Below are positions 9,402 through 18,957 of a stretch of DNA of 38,031 bases, piece by piece. Origin of the DNA: Gilliamella sp. wkB108. GTDB lineage: Bacteria > Pseudomonadota > Gammaproteobacteria > Enterobacterales > Orbaceae. Position numbers and translations under genes: made by a program. Within the stretch, counting starts at the first letter, position 1. Each line of letters opens with the position of its first letter. The notes beneath the pieces were generated by a model. That model had not been told where the DNA came from. It saw only the letters and a program-made list of their open reading frames with translations, and ran no database searches. The stretch covers positions 1-38,031 of the forward strand of contig NZ_LZGM01000031.1 in the NCBI RefSeq assembly GCF_001690195.1. Reading direction: 5' to 3'.

Positions 9402-10802
9402 TTAAAAATTAGCATAAATAAAGTTCGGCACGCCAGATGGAGCAATGTATATAGCCAGCCACAATATCAAAATAAAAATAAAAGGCAAATAGCTTTGATT
9501 TATTTTGGTTATTTGCGAAATAAACCAATCAGGTACATCTTTACATATTGGATAAGCTAGGTAGATAAAACATATAACTAAAAATGCTCCTGCAAAATGA
9601 GGCTCTATCAAAAAGTTATGGGTTAATGCTGTCAGATAATCTACCGCATCAGGTAAACTTTCACAATTGAAAAATAACCAAGTAAAACAGACATAATGCC
9701 AAGTTAATAGCCGTGCAACAAAAGGCGAACGTTTACTGATCCACCCTCTTCCTAAATAGCGATCGCCCACATTCAAAGCGACAATGCCGATACCGTGACA
9801 AGCGCCCCAAATGATAAAATTAACGCCAGCACCATGCCACAAACCAGAAAGTAACATAGCTAACATCACATTGACTTGCGTACGACTAAAACCCCGACGA
9901 CTACCACCTAATGGGATATAGATATAATCACGTATCCAGTGAGACAAACTAATATGCCAACGATCCCAAAACTCACGTAAATTTAATGATAAATAAGGAA
10001 AATTAAAGTTAATCGGCAAGCGGAAACCTAACAACAAAGCCATACCTGTTACTAAATCGGTATAACCGGAAAAGTTCAAATAGATCTGCATAGCATAAGC
10101 ATATAGCCCAACCAATAGATCGATAACATTAAATTCCAGAGGATTAGCAAAAATCGGATTAACCCAATTTTCACTAATTATCCCACCTAAACAATAAACC
10201 TTAATCACTGATAAGGTGATCAAAGTAAAAGCACGAAAGGGTTGTAACACTGCACGTGGTTGGGTAATGGCTATTTGCGGTAAAAACTCTTTTGCTCGAT
10301 TTATTGGGCCAGCAATAATACTTGGAAAGAAGGATAAAAAGAGAACAAAATCCTCAAATTTAGCTACCGCTATTTCTTTTTTCTTTACTGAAACTAAGTA
10401 ACTGACTGAATGGAAAGTATAAAATGAGATCCCAATTGGAATTAATACCGCCACAACAGGTAAAGTAATGGGCAAATGCAGGAAATTAAATAGAGATTGT
10501 AATTCATACCTGAAAAAATCGAAATATTTAAACAAGGCTAGATTCGTTATCGACGCAATTAAACCAACAATTAGCCAAGATTTTGCGTGACGTTCTGAGG
10601 TCGCTATCATGACCGAAAAAAGGTAAATCGCACAGGTGTAGACAAAAAGGATCAGTGCAAATTGCCAACTATAACTTATTACAACCAAATAACTGACAAT
10701 GATTAATAATCTATTTTGTAATTTGGGTAATAGATTACATGCCCAATACAAGGCAAAGAAAGCTATGAAAAGTAAACCAAATTCAATAGATAAATAACTC
10801 AC
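9402..10802 (-). CDS. MBOAT family O-acyltransferase (PatA/AlgI type)
   Basis: A polytopic inner-membrane protein of 466 residues with about ten hydrophobic segments. The MBOAT signature is clear: FWDRWHISLSHWIRDYIYIP at about residues 278-297, and the membrane-embedded catalytic His323 in SGLWHGAGVNF. Members move acetyl groups from cytoplasmic acetyl-CoA across the membrane to a periplasmic transferase. It is first in a three-gene set with an SGNH transferase and an Ape1-like esterase, which points to peptidoglycan O-acetylation. An AlgI-type exopolysaccharide role cannot be excluded from sequence alone. It starts 70 nt downstream of holB on the same strand and may share its transcript. Confidence 0.85.
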   Translation of the reverse strand: MSYLSIEFGLLFIAFFALYWACNLLPKLQNRLLIIVSYLVVISYSWQFALILFVYTCAIYLFSVMIATSERHAKSWLIVGLIASITNLALFKYFDFFRYELQSLFNFLHLPITLPVVAVLIPIGISFYTFHSVSYLVSVKKKEIAVAKFEDFVLFLSFFPSIIAGPINRAKEFLPQIAITQPRAVLQPFRAFTLITLSVIKVYCLGGIISENWVNPIFANPLEFNVIDLLVGLYAYAMQIYLNFSGYTDLVTGMALLLGFRLPINFNFPYLSLNLREFWDRWHISLSHWIRDYIYIPLGGSRRGFSRTQVNVMLAMLLSGLWHGAGVNFIIWGACHGIGIVALNVGDRYLGRGWISKRSPFVARLLTWHYVCFTWLFFNCESLPDAVDYLTALTHNFLIEPHFAGAFLVICFIYLAYPICKDVPDWFISQITKINQSYLPFIFILILWLAIYIAPSGVPNFIYANF

Positions 10803-10872
10803 TACAATCCTTTTTTACATAAACATATAGTTAACCTGAAACTTTTTTACAAAATAATTTAATGCACAATCA

Positions 10873-11856
10873 CTAATCAATCACTTCTGATTGAGCAAGT
10901 ACATTATAAACAATCAATTCCTTATTTAATCCAGTCACAGAAAGTAACTGTTGTCTGGCTTGCATCCATAAATCATATAGCGCGGTAATTTTCTCATGAC
11001 TATTGGTTGCTAGCAATCTTACTAATGGAACTTGATCGCGATTAACAATAAAACGCCCGACTTTTTGCTTAGCTTTTAGAGCATCACTTAATAAAGCACA
11101 AAACCAAACAATTCGTTCTATAAACTGTTCATGCTCAAATGTCTTAGCCAGTTGCCAATAATCATTTTGGGGTAAAGCTGTTAATAAATTCTCACAAAAA
11201 TTCTTTCGTTGCTGCCACTTTTCTGGCGCTAATAAAGCAAGCGCTGTTAATGGCGCATTTTCGCTCAATAACAGCGCTGAGGCAAGTTCATTATCACTAT
11301 AGGCTAAATTATGATTCTTTTTTAACCATTCAATAGATTGTGCCAATTCAGGGACTTTCAAAAAATAACTAAAACAACGACTGTGAATTGTCGGAAGAAG
11401 TTGACTATTATGTTCATCACTCAAAATGAAATAAGTATTTTCAGGTGGTTCTTCTAATGTTTTTAATAATGCATTGGATGCCGCTTCGGTCATTAATGCC
11501 GCTCGCTTGATCCAAATCACTTTATTACCACCTTGCTGTGATTTTTCGTAAACTTTACTCGACAGACTGCGGATCTGGTCAATACCTATTGATTGTTTGC
11601 CTTGTTCATTGGTGATCACATAATAATCAGGGTGATTATTAGATAAAAATAACTGACAGCTATGACAGGTTAAACAGGGTGCTAGCTGTTCTGTTGATTG
11701 ACATAATAAACGATTAGCTAACTGTTTAATCAGTTCATCCTCACCACTACCTTGAACATAACTAATCAATAACGCATGGTGAGCGCGTTGTTGTAATATG
11801 TTTAATGCTAATTGTTGATAAGGTAAAGTAAGCCAAGGATAATCATCTAATTTCAT
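10873..11856 (-). CDS. holB: DNA polymerase III delta-prime subunit HolB
   Basis: HolB is the delta-prime subunit of the clamp loader that places the beta clamp on DNA. It is 327 residues. The AAA+ module has a degenerate P-loop ([13 protein letters not shown]), as expected for delta-prime, which does not hydrolyse ATP. A zinc module follows at about residues 60-69 (CLTCHSC plus an upstream Cys). The sensor/SRC arginine motif is in LPTIHSRC. It starts by overlapping the tmk stop by 4 nt, the common tmk-holB arrangement. Confidence 0.94.
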   Translation of the reverse strand: MKLDDYPWLTLPYQQLALNILQQRAHHALLISYVQGSGEDELIKQLANRLLCQSTEQLAPCLTCHSCQLFLSNNHPDYYVITNEQGKQSIGIDQIRSLSSKVYEKSQQGGNKVIWIKRAALMTEAASNALLKTLEEPPENTYFILSDEHNSQLLPTIHSRCFSYFLKVPELAQSIEWLKKNHNLAYSDNELASALLLSENAPLTALALLAPEKWQQRKNFCENLLTALPQNDYWQLAKTFEHEQFIERIVWFCALLSDALKAKQKVGRFIVNRDQVPLVRLLATNSHEKITALYDLWMQARQQLLSVTGLNKELIVYNVLAQSEVID

Positions 11857-12494
11857 CTATTATTAACCTGTTTTGGTAACCATGTTGTTAAAATCTGTTC
11901 AATCTGCTCTATTACATTATTGAGTGGTTTTGCAGCATCAATAGTGATAATTGTTTCATCTTGTTTAGCAAGTTCTTGATAACGCTGGCGAATGCGCTTA
12001 AAAAATAATAAAGACTGCTGTTCAATACGATCAAGTTTACCGCGTGATGCTGCACGCATTAAACCAATCTCAGGGTCAATATCCAAATATAAAGTCAGGT
12101 CTGGTTTGAAATCACCTAAAACTTGTTCTTTTAGCGTCTTAATAAACACATTATCAAGCTGACGACCACCGCCTTGATAGGCTTGCGTCGATAAATCGTG
12201 ACGATCACCTATTACCCATTTACCGGATTTCAAAGCAGGTTTAATTACATTATCAATGAGTTGAATACGAGCGGCATATAACATCAATAGTTCTGCTTTA
12301 TCGGTTAACGGCTCATCATCAAGACCATTTTTAATAATGTTACGTAACGCTTCGGCAATAGGTGTTCCACCTGGTTCACGGGTAAATTGCAAATCACAAA
12401 TATTATGTTGTGTTAAGATAGAAGCAACGGTATTAATAGCTGTTGTTTTACCTGCTCCTTCAAGCCCCTCAATGACAATAAATTTACCTGTCAT
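11853..12494 (-). CDS. tmk: Thymidylate kinase Tmk
   Basis: Tmk phosphorylates dTMP to dTDP. It is 213 residues. The Walker A loop is [12 protein letters not shown] at residues 7-18, the substrate-binding motif is [15 protein letters not shown], and the LID region [12 protein letters not shown] follows. Arginines in the LID rather than only in the P-loop suggest the enterobacterial type. It is the first gene of the minus-strand run. The pabC-mltG genes usually found upstream are absent; instead there are 339 non-coding bases and then the CRISPR island. Confidence 0.96.
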   Translation of the reverse strand: MTGKFIVIEGLEGAGKTTAINTVASILTQHNICDLQFTREPGGTPIAEALRNIIKNGLDDEPLTDKAELLMLYAARIQLIDNVIKPALKSGKWVIGDRHDLSTQAYQGGGRQLDNVFIKTLKEQVLGDFKPDLTLYLDIDPEIGLMRAASRGKLDRIEQQSLLFFKRIRQRYQELAKQDETIITIDAAKPLNNVIEQIEQILTTWLPKQVNNR

Positions 12495-12833
12495 GTTAAT
12501 TTCCTGATCTTGTTAAACTGATAGAATGAGATGAACATCAAAAATGTTGCTATTGTACGCTATTTTTCCGCATTTTTTTAGCGTCTACGGTTAGAAGTAT
12601 ATTGAAAAGAGTGTAATTTATTATTTAGCTGTAAAATCCTTAAAAATAATCATTATTTTCAATGAAAATTCGTATATTTTAATGATGAACCGCAAATTGA
12701 CTTAGCCTATAAATAAGATCGCTGTTATAGTTTTGCAGATAAATCTGATTATTTAATTTTAATCTACCTATCAAAAATAGAATAATCAGTTAGGAATGAC
12801 AATTTATCGCTTTATTTATATCAGGTAGTGTAA
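12495..12833. other. Intergenic region between tmk and membrane protein gene
   Basis: The region is AT-rich with no supported ORF. It should contain the tmk promoter on minus and that of the membrane gene on plus. A perfect 8-bp palindrome (AAAATAAT, C, ATTATTTT) lies near 12643-12659; it partly resembles the Fur consensus core but lacks good outer arms. I found no tRNA or terminator. Confidence 0.5.
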
Positions 12834-13394
12834 ATGGTTCAACATTTTAAAAATTATAAGAACAATCTTTTAAAATCAATTAACTTAAAACAAAAAATCA
12901 AATTAATACTAACTATTGTATTGATGACAATAGTCATTATTAACATTATGTTCATAATCAAAATCAATTCAAACATAATTGTTTTCAAAGCGATTGAATC
13001 TTATACCTACATCATTACTTTTGTTATCAGTTTAATCTTTGCCTTTACCCCAAAAACATTACTATGTGAACGCATTTATGTACGGATAAAAAAATATCTT
13101 ATAAGACTTATAAGTATTTTTTTAATCTGTTTTTTCACAATATGCTTGTTTCCTTATAATGTAGTCTATTTTATGCAGGGCGAATATAAAATCACCACCC
13201 CGGGTCCAAGAGCATTTAAACATCATCACTGTAAAACAGGGATTAGAATATTTGATGAATATACCACAACAAGCTTTTTTCTCTGTTTTACAAAAAATGA
13301 GAGCATCCAGTATAGTAACAAGGCATTAGTAACGATAAAAACCACACCATTTGGTTCGTATTTATCTGATTATAAATTGTTTATTCAAAACTAA
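12834..13394 (+). CDS. Uncharacterised membrane protein beside the CRISPR trailer
   Basis: I do not recognise this 186-residue protein. It has a Lys/Asn-rich start, then three hydrophobic segments at about residues 23-43, 54-71 and 87-112, and a C-terminal part of about 70 residues with two possible disulfide cysteines. The C-terminal part is probably outside the cytoplasm. Codon use is strongly AT-biased. It ends 12 bp before the degenerate last repeat of the CRISPR array and is transcribed toward it, against the array's own direction. Nothing links it to CRISPR function except position. AGGTAG upstream of ATG is a plausible ribosome binding site. Confidence 0.6.
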   Translation: MVQHFKNYKNNLLKSINLKQKIKLILTIVLMTIVIINIMFIIKINSNIIVFKAIESYTYIITFVISLIFAFTPKTLLCERIYVRIKKYLIRLISIFLICFFTICLFPYNVVYFMQGEYKITTPGPRAFKHHHCKTGIRIFDEYTTTSFFLCFTKNESIQYSNKALVTIKTTPFGSYLSDYKLFIQN

Positions 13395-13406
13395 TATTTA
13401 ATCGCT

Positions 13407-14535
13407 ATTTTTAGCCCTGTAGGTACAGGGAACACGTTTTTCAGCACGTTCTGCTATTTCACATATATCGGTTTATCCCTGTGGGTACAGGGAACACTGT
13501 AATAACCCGCCACCCTAGCCGGCTATGTTCGGTTTATCCCTGTGGATACAGGGAACACAATTTTTTATGTCCTAACCTCGATTGAATCTCCGGTTTATCC
13601 CTGTGGGTACAGGGAACACTAATGGACTCTGGTTTCCCTGTTTTGTTACGTTCGGTTTATCCCTGTGGGTACAGGGAACACGATAGTGTGCTCATTTATA
13701 CCCTAAATGGTCACGGTTTATCCCTGTGGGTACAAGGAACACGTAACAAATGGCGTCTCTATTATTTTGTAAACCGGTTTATCCCTGTGGGTACAGGGAA
13801 CACAACATTCTCATCGTTATCTTCGGCAATGGCTGCGGTTTATCCCTGTGGGTACAGGGAACACAACAATAGGATTTTTTATAAACGAAATTATTTCGGT
13901 TTATCCCTGTGGGTACAGGGAACACACCTGCCGAAACAGACCATGAATGTGAAACCTCGGTTTATCCCTGTGGATACAGGGAACACAGGAAAAAAAGATA
14001 AAGGCAATGAAGCTGGAGCGGTTTATCCCTGTGGATACAGGGAACACGCCCCTTATCGACCATTAAAGACCATTATTGACGGTTTATCCCTGTGGATACA
14101 GGGAACACAAGCTATTTAAATGTACTATTAGCGATAAATACGGTTTATCCCTGTGGATACAGGGAACACTCGAATGATGTTGCGAATGGCCCACGGGGTG
14201 CCGGTTTATCCCTGTGGATACAGGGAACACGATACGGTTTTGCTCATACTGACGGCTAGCAGCGGTTTATCCCTGTGGATACAGGGAACACAATATTCTA
14301 TATTATTTATATTCCAAAACTATCGGTTTATCCCTGTGGATACAGGGAACACAAATTTAGCTGATCACATACCTAATAAATCAACGGTTTATCCCTGTGG
14401 ATACAGGGAACACTGATAGCGTCCCTGTGGGCAATGGTTAACTAGCGGTTTATCCCTGTGGATACAGGGAACACATTATTGCGTTATACGATATGTTGAC
14501 AAAATACGGTTTATCCCTGTGGATACAGGGAACAC
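13407..14535 (-). CRISPR. Type I-E CRISPR array 1: 19 repeats, 18 spacers
   Basis: Repeats are 29 nt. In the transcribed (minus) direction they read GTGTTCCCTGT, a 4-nt loop, then ACAGGGATAAACCG. The 6-bp stem CCCTGT/ACAGGG and the 8-nt 3' handle ATAAACCG are those of type I-E. Spacers are 32 nt, except two of 33 nt (13436-13468 and 13620-13652). The repeat at 13407-13435 is degenerate and marks the trailer end, so the leader is at the high-coordinate side next to cas2. The ten leader-proximal repeats (13958-14535) have loop ATCC. Most of the older ones have ACCC, with 13530-13558 an exception. The repeat at 13714-13742 has a stem change that leaves a G-U pair. Confidence 0.99.
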
Positions 14536-14619
14536 TCTAATTATAGTCACTTGATTTATTTAAAGTTATAGCAACACTCCAATTCTACCAACTTTTTCTT
14601 ATTTTTAAAGAACTTTAAC
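14536..14619 (-). promoter_or_regulatory. Leader of CRISPR array 1
   Basis: These 84 bp lie between the cas2 stop and the first repeat. Reading toward the array they contain TTGGTAGAATT (14591-14581), an IHF-like AATCAAGTGACTA (14556-14544) and TATAATTAGA abutting the repeat. The same three elements occur at the same distances in the leader of array 2. By analogy with E. coli, IHF bends the leader here so that Cas1-Cas2 integrates at the first repeat. Confidence 0.8.
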
Positions 14620-15832
<1,213 letters not shown>

Positions 15833-15841
15833 ATCACTTAC

Positions 15842-16513
15842 CTATTGCAGGCGTTTAATTAAGAATAGACCACAACCAAACCCTCTACTTTTACCAATGC
15901 CATGATAGATCGTTTCTAAAAAAAGATTAGGTTCGGTAACCTTTAAAATACCCTCAAAATCAACGCTGCTGTAATTGATAGGTTTTAGTTCTTTTTTCTT
16001 GATAAATTGATGTTGAAAATAATCCATAACTTGACAACTAATTTGCCCATTAACATCTTGTAATAGGGAGAATCCTCTTTGTTTACCTTGTTTAACTAAC
16101 CAATCAATTGCAGCTTGGTCTTGATTAATTTTGACTTCCGCCTTAGATAAGCCCTGTTTTTTTGCTAAATGTTTGGCATTCATCATCACATCATAACGTT
16201 TACCTTGTTTGCAAATAACCGGATTTGCCCTTAACGAAAAAGTTAACTCCATACCTTCTGTTAATTGTGGTGAGTAGGGTTTACTCTCAATCAAGAATAG
16301 TTCATGCTGAGTAAGCGGTGCAACCTCAGATAATAGGTAATATTGCTGATTTCTACCTGATTGAAGTTCACGAAAAAGAAATGGTCTTTTCTCCTCATTA
16401 GGAAACAGTTGCCATAACCATTGATGAATGGCGTATTGTTTCATACTGTGGATTTTTTGTTGCATGACGTAAGGAATACGCTCTAATTTAAGTGTAATTC
16501 GAGAAAAATACAT
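15842..16513 (-). CDS. cas6e: Cas6e pre-crRNA endoribonuclease
   Basis: Cas6e (CasE) cuts pre-crRNA at the base of each repeat hairpin and stays on the crRNA 3' end as part of Cascade. It is 223 residues. The N-terminal MYFSRITLKLER, then YAIHQWLWQLFP with likely catalytic His30, and the C-terminal glycine-rich loop GIGKSRGFGCGLF identify the family. Any processing of both arrays, which differ in stem sequence, would depend on this enzyme unless another Cas6e exists elsewhere. It begins directly after the cas5e stop, with GGGAG seven bases before ATG inside cas5e. Confidence 0.97.
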   Translation of the reverse strand: MYFSRITLKLERIPYVMQQKIHSMKQYAIHQWLWQLFPNEEKRPFLFRELQSGRNQQYYLLSEVAPLTQHELFLIESKPYSPQLTEGMELTFSLRANPVICKQGKRYDVMMNAKHLAKKQGLSKAEVKINQDQAAIDWLVKQGKQRGFSLLQDVNGQISCQVMDYFQHQFIKKKELKPINYSSVDFEGILKVTEPNLFLETIYHGIGKSRGFGCGLFLIKRLQ

Positions 16514-17257
16514 CTATTCGCTCCCTGTTAAATATCCTGAATATTGCAACCGCGATTCAAATTGCCAACGTGTACGGTTTATTGGCTGATCGTGGCGACG
16601 TTGGATTTTTTTCACTGCCAATGTGGCATCTTGACTGGCATTTTCCCAATAATATTCATTAGCTTTTTCATGCAATAAAAGACTAATTGAAGGATCTTGC
16701 TGATGATATTGCTGATAGTATTGATCAGCAAAAATAAATGCCTCAGAGAGAGAGCCTTCAAAGATAACTGGTGATAGAGGTAAGGCTAATGGTGAATTTT
16801 TGCGACCAATGTATAACGGGAAGACAGGGGTTAATAACGCCTGCTTTATGTCCATAACCCGATAAGGCGCATTTTCAGTTTCGGTCATTACAATTTGATA
16901 ATAAACATCGTTGTAATACTCACGCCAAGAAAGTAAGGTTTCTAACTCTTGTGGATCACGCCGTAGTTCATCAAATCGGGTTGCCAAATACTGTTTTTTA
17001 TTAGCTTTTGGCACTTGATTAGTTTGAAAATCGCTAAACCAGCTACATTGACTAATAAAGGGGCGAATAGCAAAGTGATAATGGCAATTAAAGTTATCAA
17101 GTTGACTATCATCTCTATGAATGCCTAGCGCTGCTGCAACTAACCCTAATAATGCCGAACGCGAAGGAATAACGTTGCTATGCCTAACCTCACCGACAGC
17201 ATGCTCTCCCCATGAAGTAAATGGCGCATAAATCTGAAAAATAAGATGTTTGGTCAT
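16514..17257 (-). CDS. cas5e: Cas5e Cascade subunit
   Basis: Cas5e (CasD) binds the 5' handle of the crRNA and caps the Cas7 backbone next to Cas8e. It is 247 residues. MTKHLIFQIYAPFTSWGEHA, then GEVRHSNVIPSRSALLGLVAAALGI, match the family's N-terminal RAMP region and thumb. Residues around RPFISQCSWFSDFQTNQVPK and YRVMDIKQALLTPVFPLYIGRK continue the match. It lies 12 nt after the cas7e stop with GGGAG before ATG. Confidence 0.97.
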   Translation of the reverse strand: MTKHLIFQIYAPFTSWGEHAVGEVRHSNVIPSRSALLGLVAAALGIHRDDSQLDNFNCHYHFAIRPFISQCSWFSDFQTNQVPKANKKQYLATRFDELRRDPQELETLLSWREYYNDVYYQIVMTETENAPYRVMDIKQALLTPVFPLYIGRKNSPLALPLSPVIFEGSLSEAFIFADQYYQQYHQQDPSISLLLHEKANEYYWENASQDATLAVKKIQRRHDQPINRTRWQFESRLQYSGYLTGSE

Positions 17258-17269
17258 CTTTAAAACTCC

Positions 17270-18334
17270 CTATTTTTGTGCAACAAAATCTAATGCTGCA
17301 GTGAAAGTTCCTTCTCCAGTTTCTGTATTAAGTTTATAACGGCTATCGGCGCATTGACCATAGACTTGGTCAAACTTATCAAGTTGTTGCTCTATGCGTT
17401 CAATTGCATCTTTCACCAGATCTTCACTGCGAATCGATTTAAAGTAAGCAACCGCTAAAGAACGTGGTTGAGCAGATCCTTTTTCAATCAATAAATAAGA
17501 GGTATAAGCACGCGAAGCAAAACTGTTTTGCATTCCGCTTGGTGCAACTTTACTCGCCGCTTCGGTTAACGCTTTGAGCGTTTTTTCAACCAGTGCTTCA
17601 TCACCGTTTAAATTATCCAGTAGTAAATCGCGACTAATGCAGATGTAAGTATAAAACAGTGCCGAAGCAAATCGTCGATCACCTAAGTGACCCGAGCCGG
17701 CATCTTTCTTTTTGGTATTTAAATCATCAACTGCGGTGAAAAAATCATCCTCAATAGTTACGGTACTCACGCCTAAAGCATGAGATACTTGACAAGCGGC
17801 TTCAACATTAAATGCTGGATTATCTGCTAACATACGCCCAAATAGCGCAATATCAATACTACTATTTTCTTTACGTAATAACTTAACTTCGGCATCGGTT
17901 GGCTCACGTTTATCACTAATCAACTGTTTAACTAATTTATCAATCGCTTGTTGTTCAGTATTACTAATATGTACCAGTTGTTCGATCTCCAAATTGGCTA
18001 ACGGATCTTTAGGTTTTTTTTCATTTTTAACTTTACCAAACTGGCTAGCTATTTTTGCCGCACTTGCCATAGCAATTTTATCGGGAATGCCTTGATTATG
18101 CATTGGTGTATACACCCAGTCTCTGGCAAAACGCCGTGAACGAGTGCCAATATGGTCACTTAATGCTTGATAAAAAATGTCTGATGTTCGCCACGCTCTT
18201 TTTAAACTCTGTGAAGAAATACGTAAGCGGCCACTATTCCCCATTATGGCGGTTTTGGGGCATCCAAACTCATCGCGATTTAAATTAGACGGCGCATAAG
18301 CAGTTAACAAATGTAATTGAATAAATGTTGTCAT
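17270..18334 (-). CDS. cas7e: Cas7e Cascade backbone subunit
   Basis: Cas7e (CasC) forms the six-subunit filament that holds the crRNA spacer. I chose ATG at 18334 (354 residues, MTTFIQLHLLTAYAPSNLNRD) because it aligns with the E. coli start and AAGGA lies 9 nt upstream. The earlier in-frame ATG at 18340 overlaps the upstream stop and has only 3 nt to that site. Family markers are LNRDEFGCPKTAIMG, RLRISSQSLKRAWR and GMQNSFASRAYTSYLLI. Its stoichiometry in the complex is normally six per crRNA. Confidence 0.97.
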   Translation of the reverse strand: MTTFIQLHLLTAYAPSNLNRDEFGCPKTAIMGNSGRLRISSQSLKRAWRTSDIFYQALSDHIGTRSRRFARDWVYTPMHNQGIPDKIAMASAAKIASQFGKVKNEKKPKDPLANLEIEQLVHISNTEQQAIDKLVKQLISDKREPTDAEVKLLRKENSSIDIALFGRMLADNPAFNVEAACQVSHALGVSTVTIEDDFFTAVDDLNTKKKDAGSGHLGDRRFASALFYTYICISRDLLLDNLNGDEALVEKTLKALTEAASKVAPSGMQNSFASRAYTSYLLIEKGSAQPRSLAVAYFKSIRSEDLVKDAIERIEQQLDKFDQVYGQCADSRYKLNTETGEGTFTAALDFVAQK

Positions 18335-18339
18335 AGTCA

Positions 18340-18957
18340 TTATTCCTTAGAAGTTTTTTTAGTCGAGTAGTAATCCATTGCCCAGCGAACAGAATTACGT
18401 TTAAACGGATCGGGATTAGCAGGTAGATTTTGCAGTCGATCATGCTCATCTTGTACCCATAAAAAAATACTATCAGCTAACGAAAAAAGGTTTACGCCAT
18501 TGGCTCCGCGTAATTTAATGGCACGAATTAAACGACGACAAAACTCTTCATCTGTTTCACTAGCTTGAAGTTGCTCAAAATTGGGCTTAGATAAAAAGTT
18601 ATGTTCACCACCTCGCACTTTTTCACTCAGTTGAGAAGCAAAGGAAGCATTGCTATTATTGGCTTTGGCATAAATTGCTACCGCCACAAACAGAGTTAAA
18701 GCCTGATGATGAACGGTGTTTTCCGCTAAACCATTATCTTTCGCGAAAAAGGCATCAGCTAAAATCCAGTAACCTTCCTGACACCTTACCTCATCCAGTG
18801 ATGATGCACGGCGGAACTCTGCCCGTAACTTTAAACCATTGTAGATTTTGCCGTTAAATATGCATGACCGTTCTTGTAACAATGCAAACCATTCATTAAT
18901 GCACTTTTTATGGCTCTCATTTAAAATGATCTGCTTTTTGATAAAATCATCTGACAT
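18340..18957 (-). CDS. cse2: Cse2 (Cas11e), possible internal translation product
   Basis: An in-frame ATG at 18957 (residue 518 of the fused reading frame) would give a free 205-residue Cse2 starting MSDDFIKKQI. It is preceded by GGAG with a 6-nt spacing, as good a site as those of the neighbouring cas genes. The helical small subunit normally occurs twice per Cascade against one Cas8e, so extra free copies would restore that ratio. Internal translation of a small subunit from the large-subunit gene is known for types I-B, I-C and I-D. For this I-E gene it is inferred from sequence only. Confidence 0.55.
   Translation of the reverse strand: MSDDFIKKQIILNESHKKCINEWFALLQERSCIFNGKIYNGLKLRAEFRRASSLDEVRCQEGYWILADAFFAKDNGLAENTVHHQALTLFVAVAIYAKANNSNASFASQLSEKVRGGEHNFLSKPNFEQLQASETDEEFCRRLIRAIKLRGANGVNLFSLADSIFLWVQDEHDRLQNLPANPDPFKRNSVRWAMDYYSTKKTSKE

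Noticed and set aside
13622-14416. Two plus-strand ORFs of 165 and 87 codons
   Set aside because: They lie entirely within CRISPR array 1; the repeated peptide comes from repeat units whose 61-nt period keeps a frame open by chance.
14414-14445. Spacer containing a repeat-like CCCTGTGGG
   Set aside because: Nine matching bases without the rest of the repeat are too few to indicate a hidden repeat.
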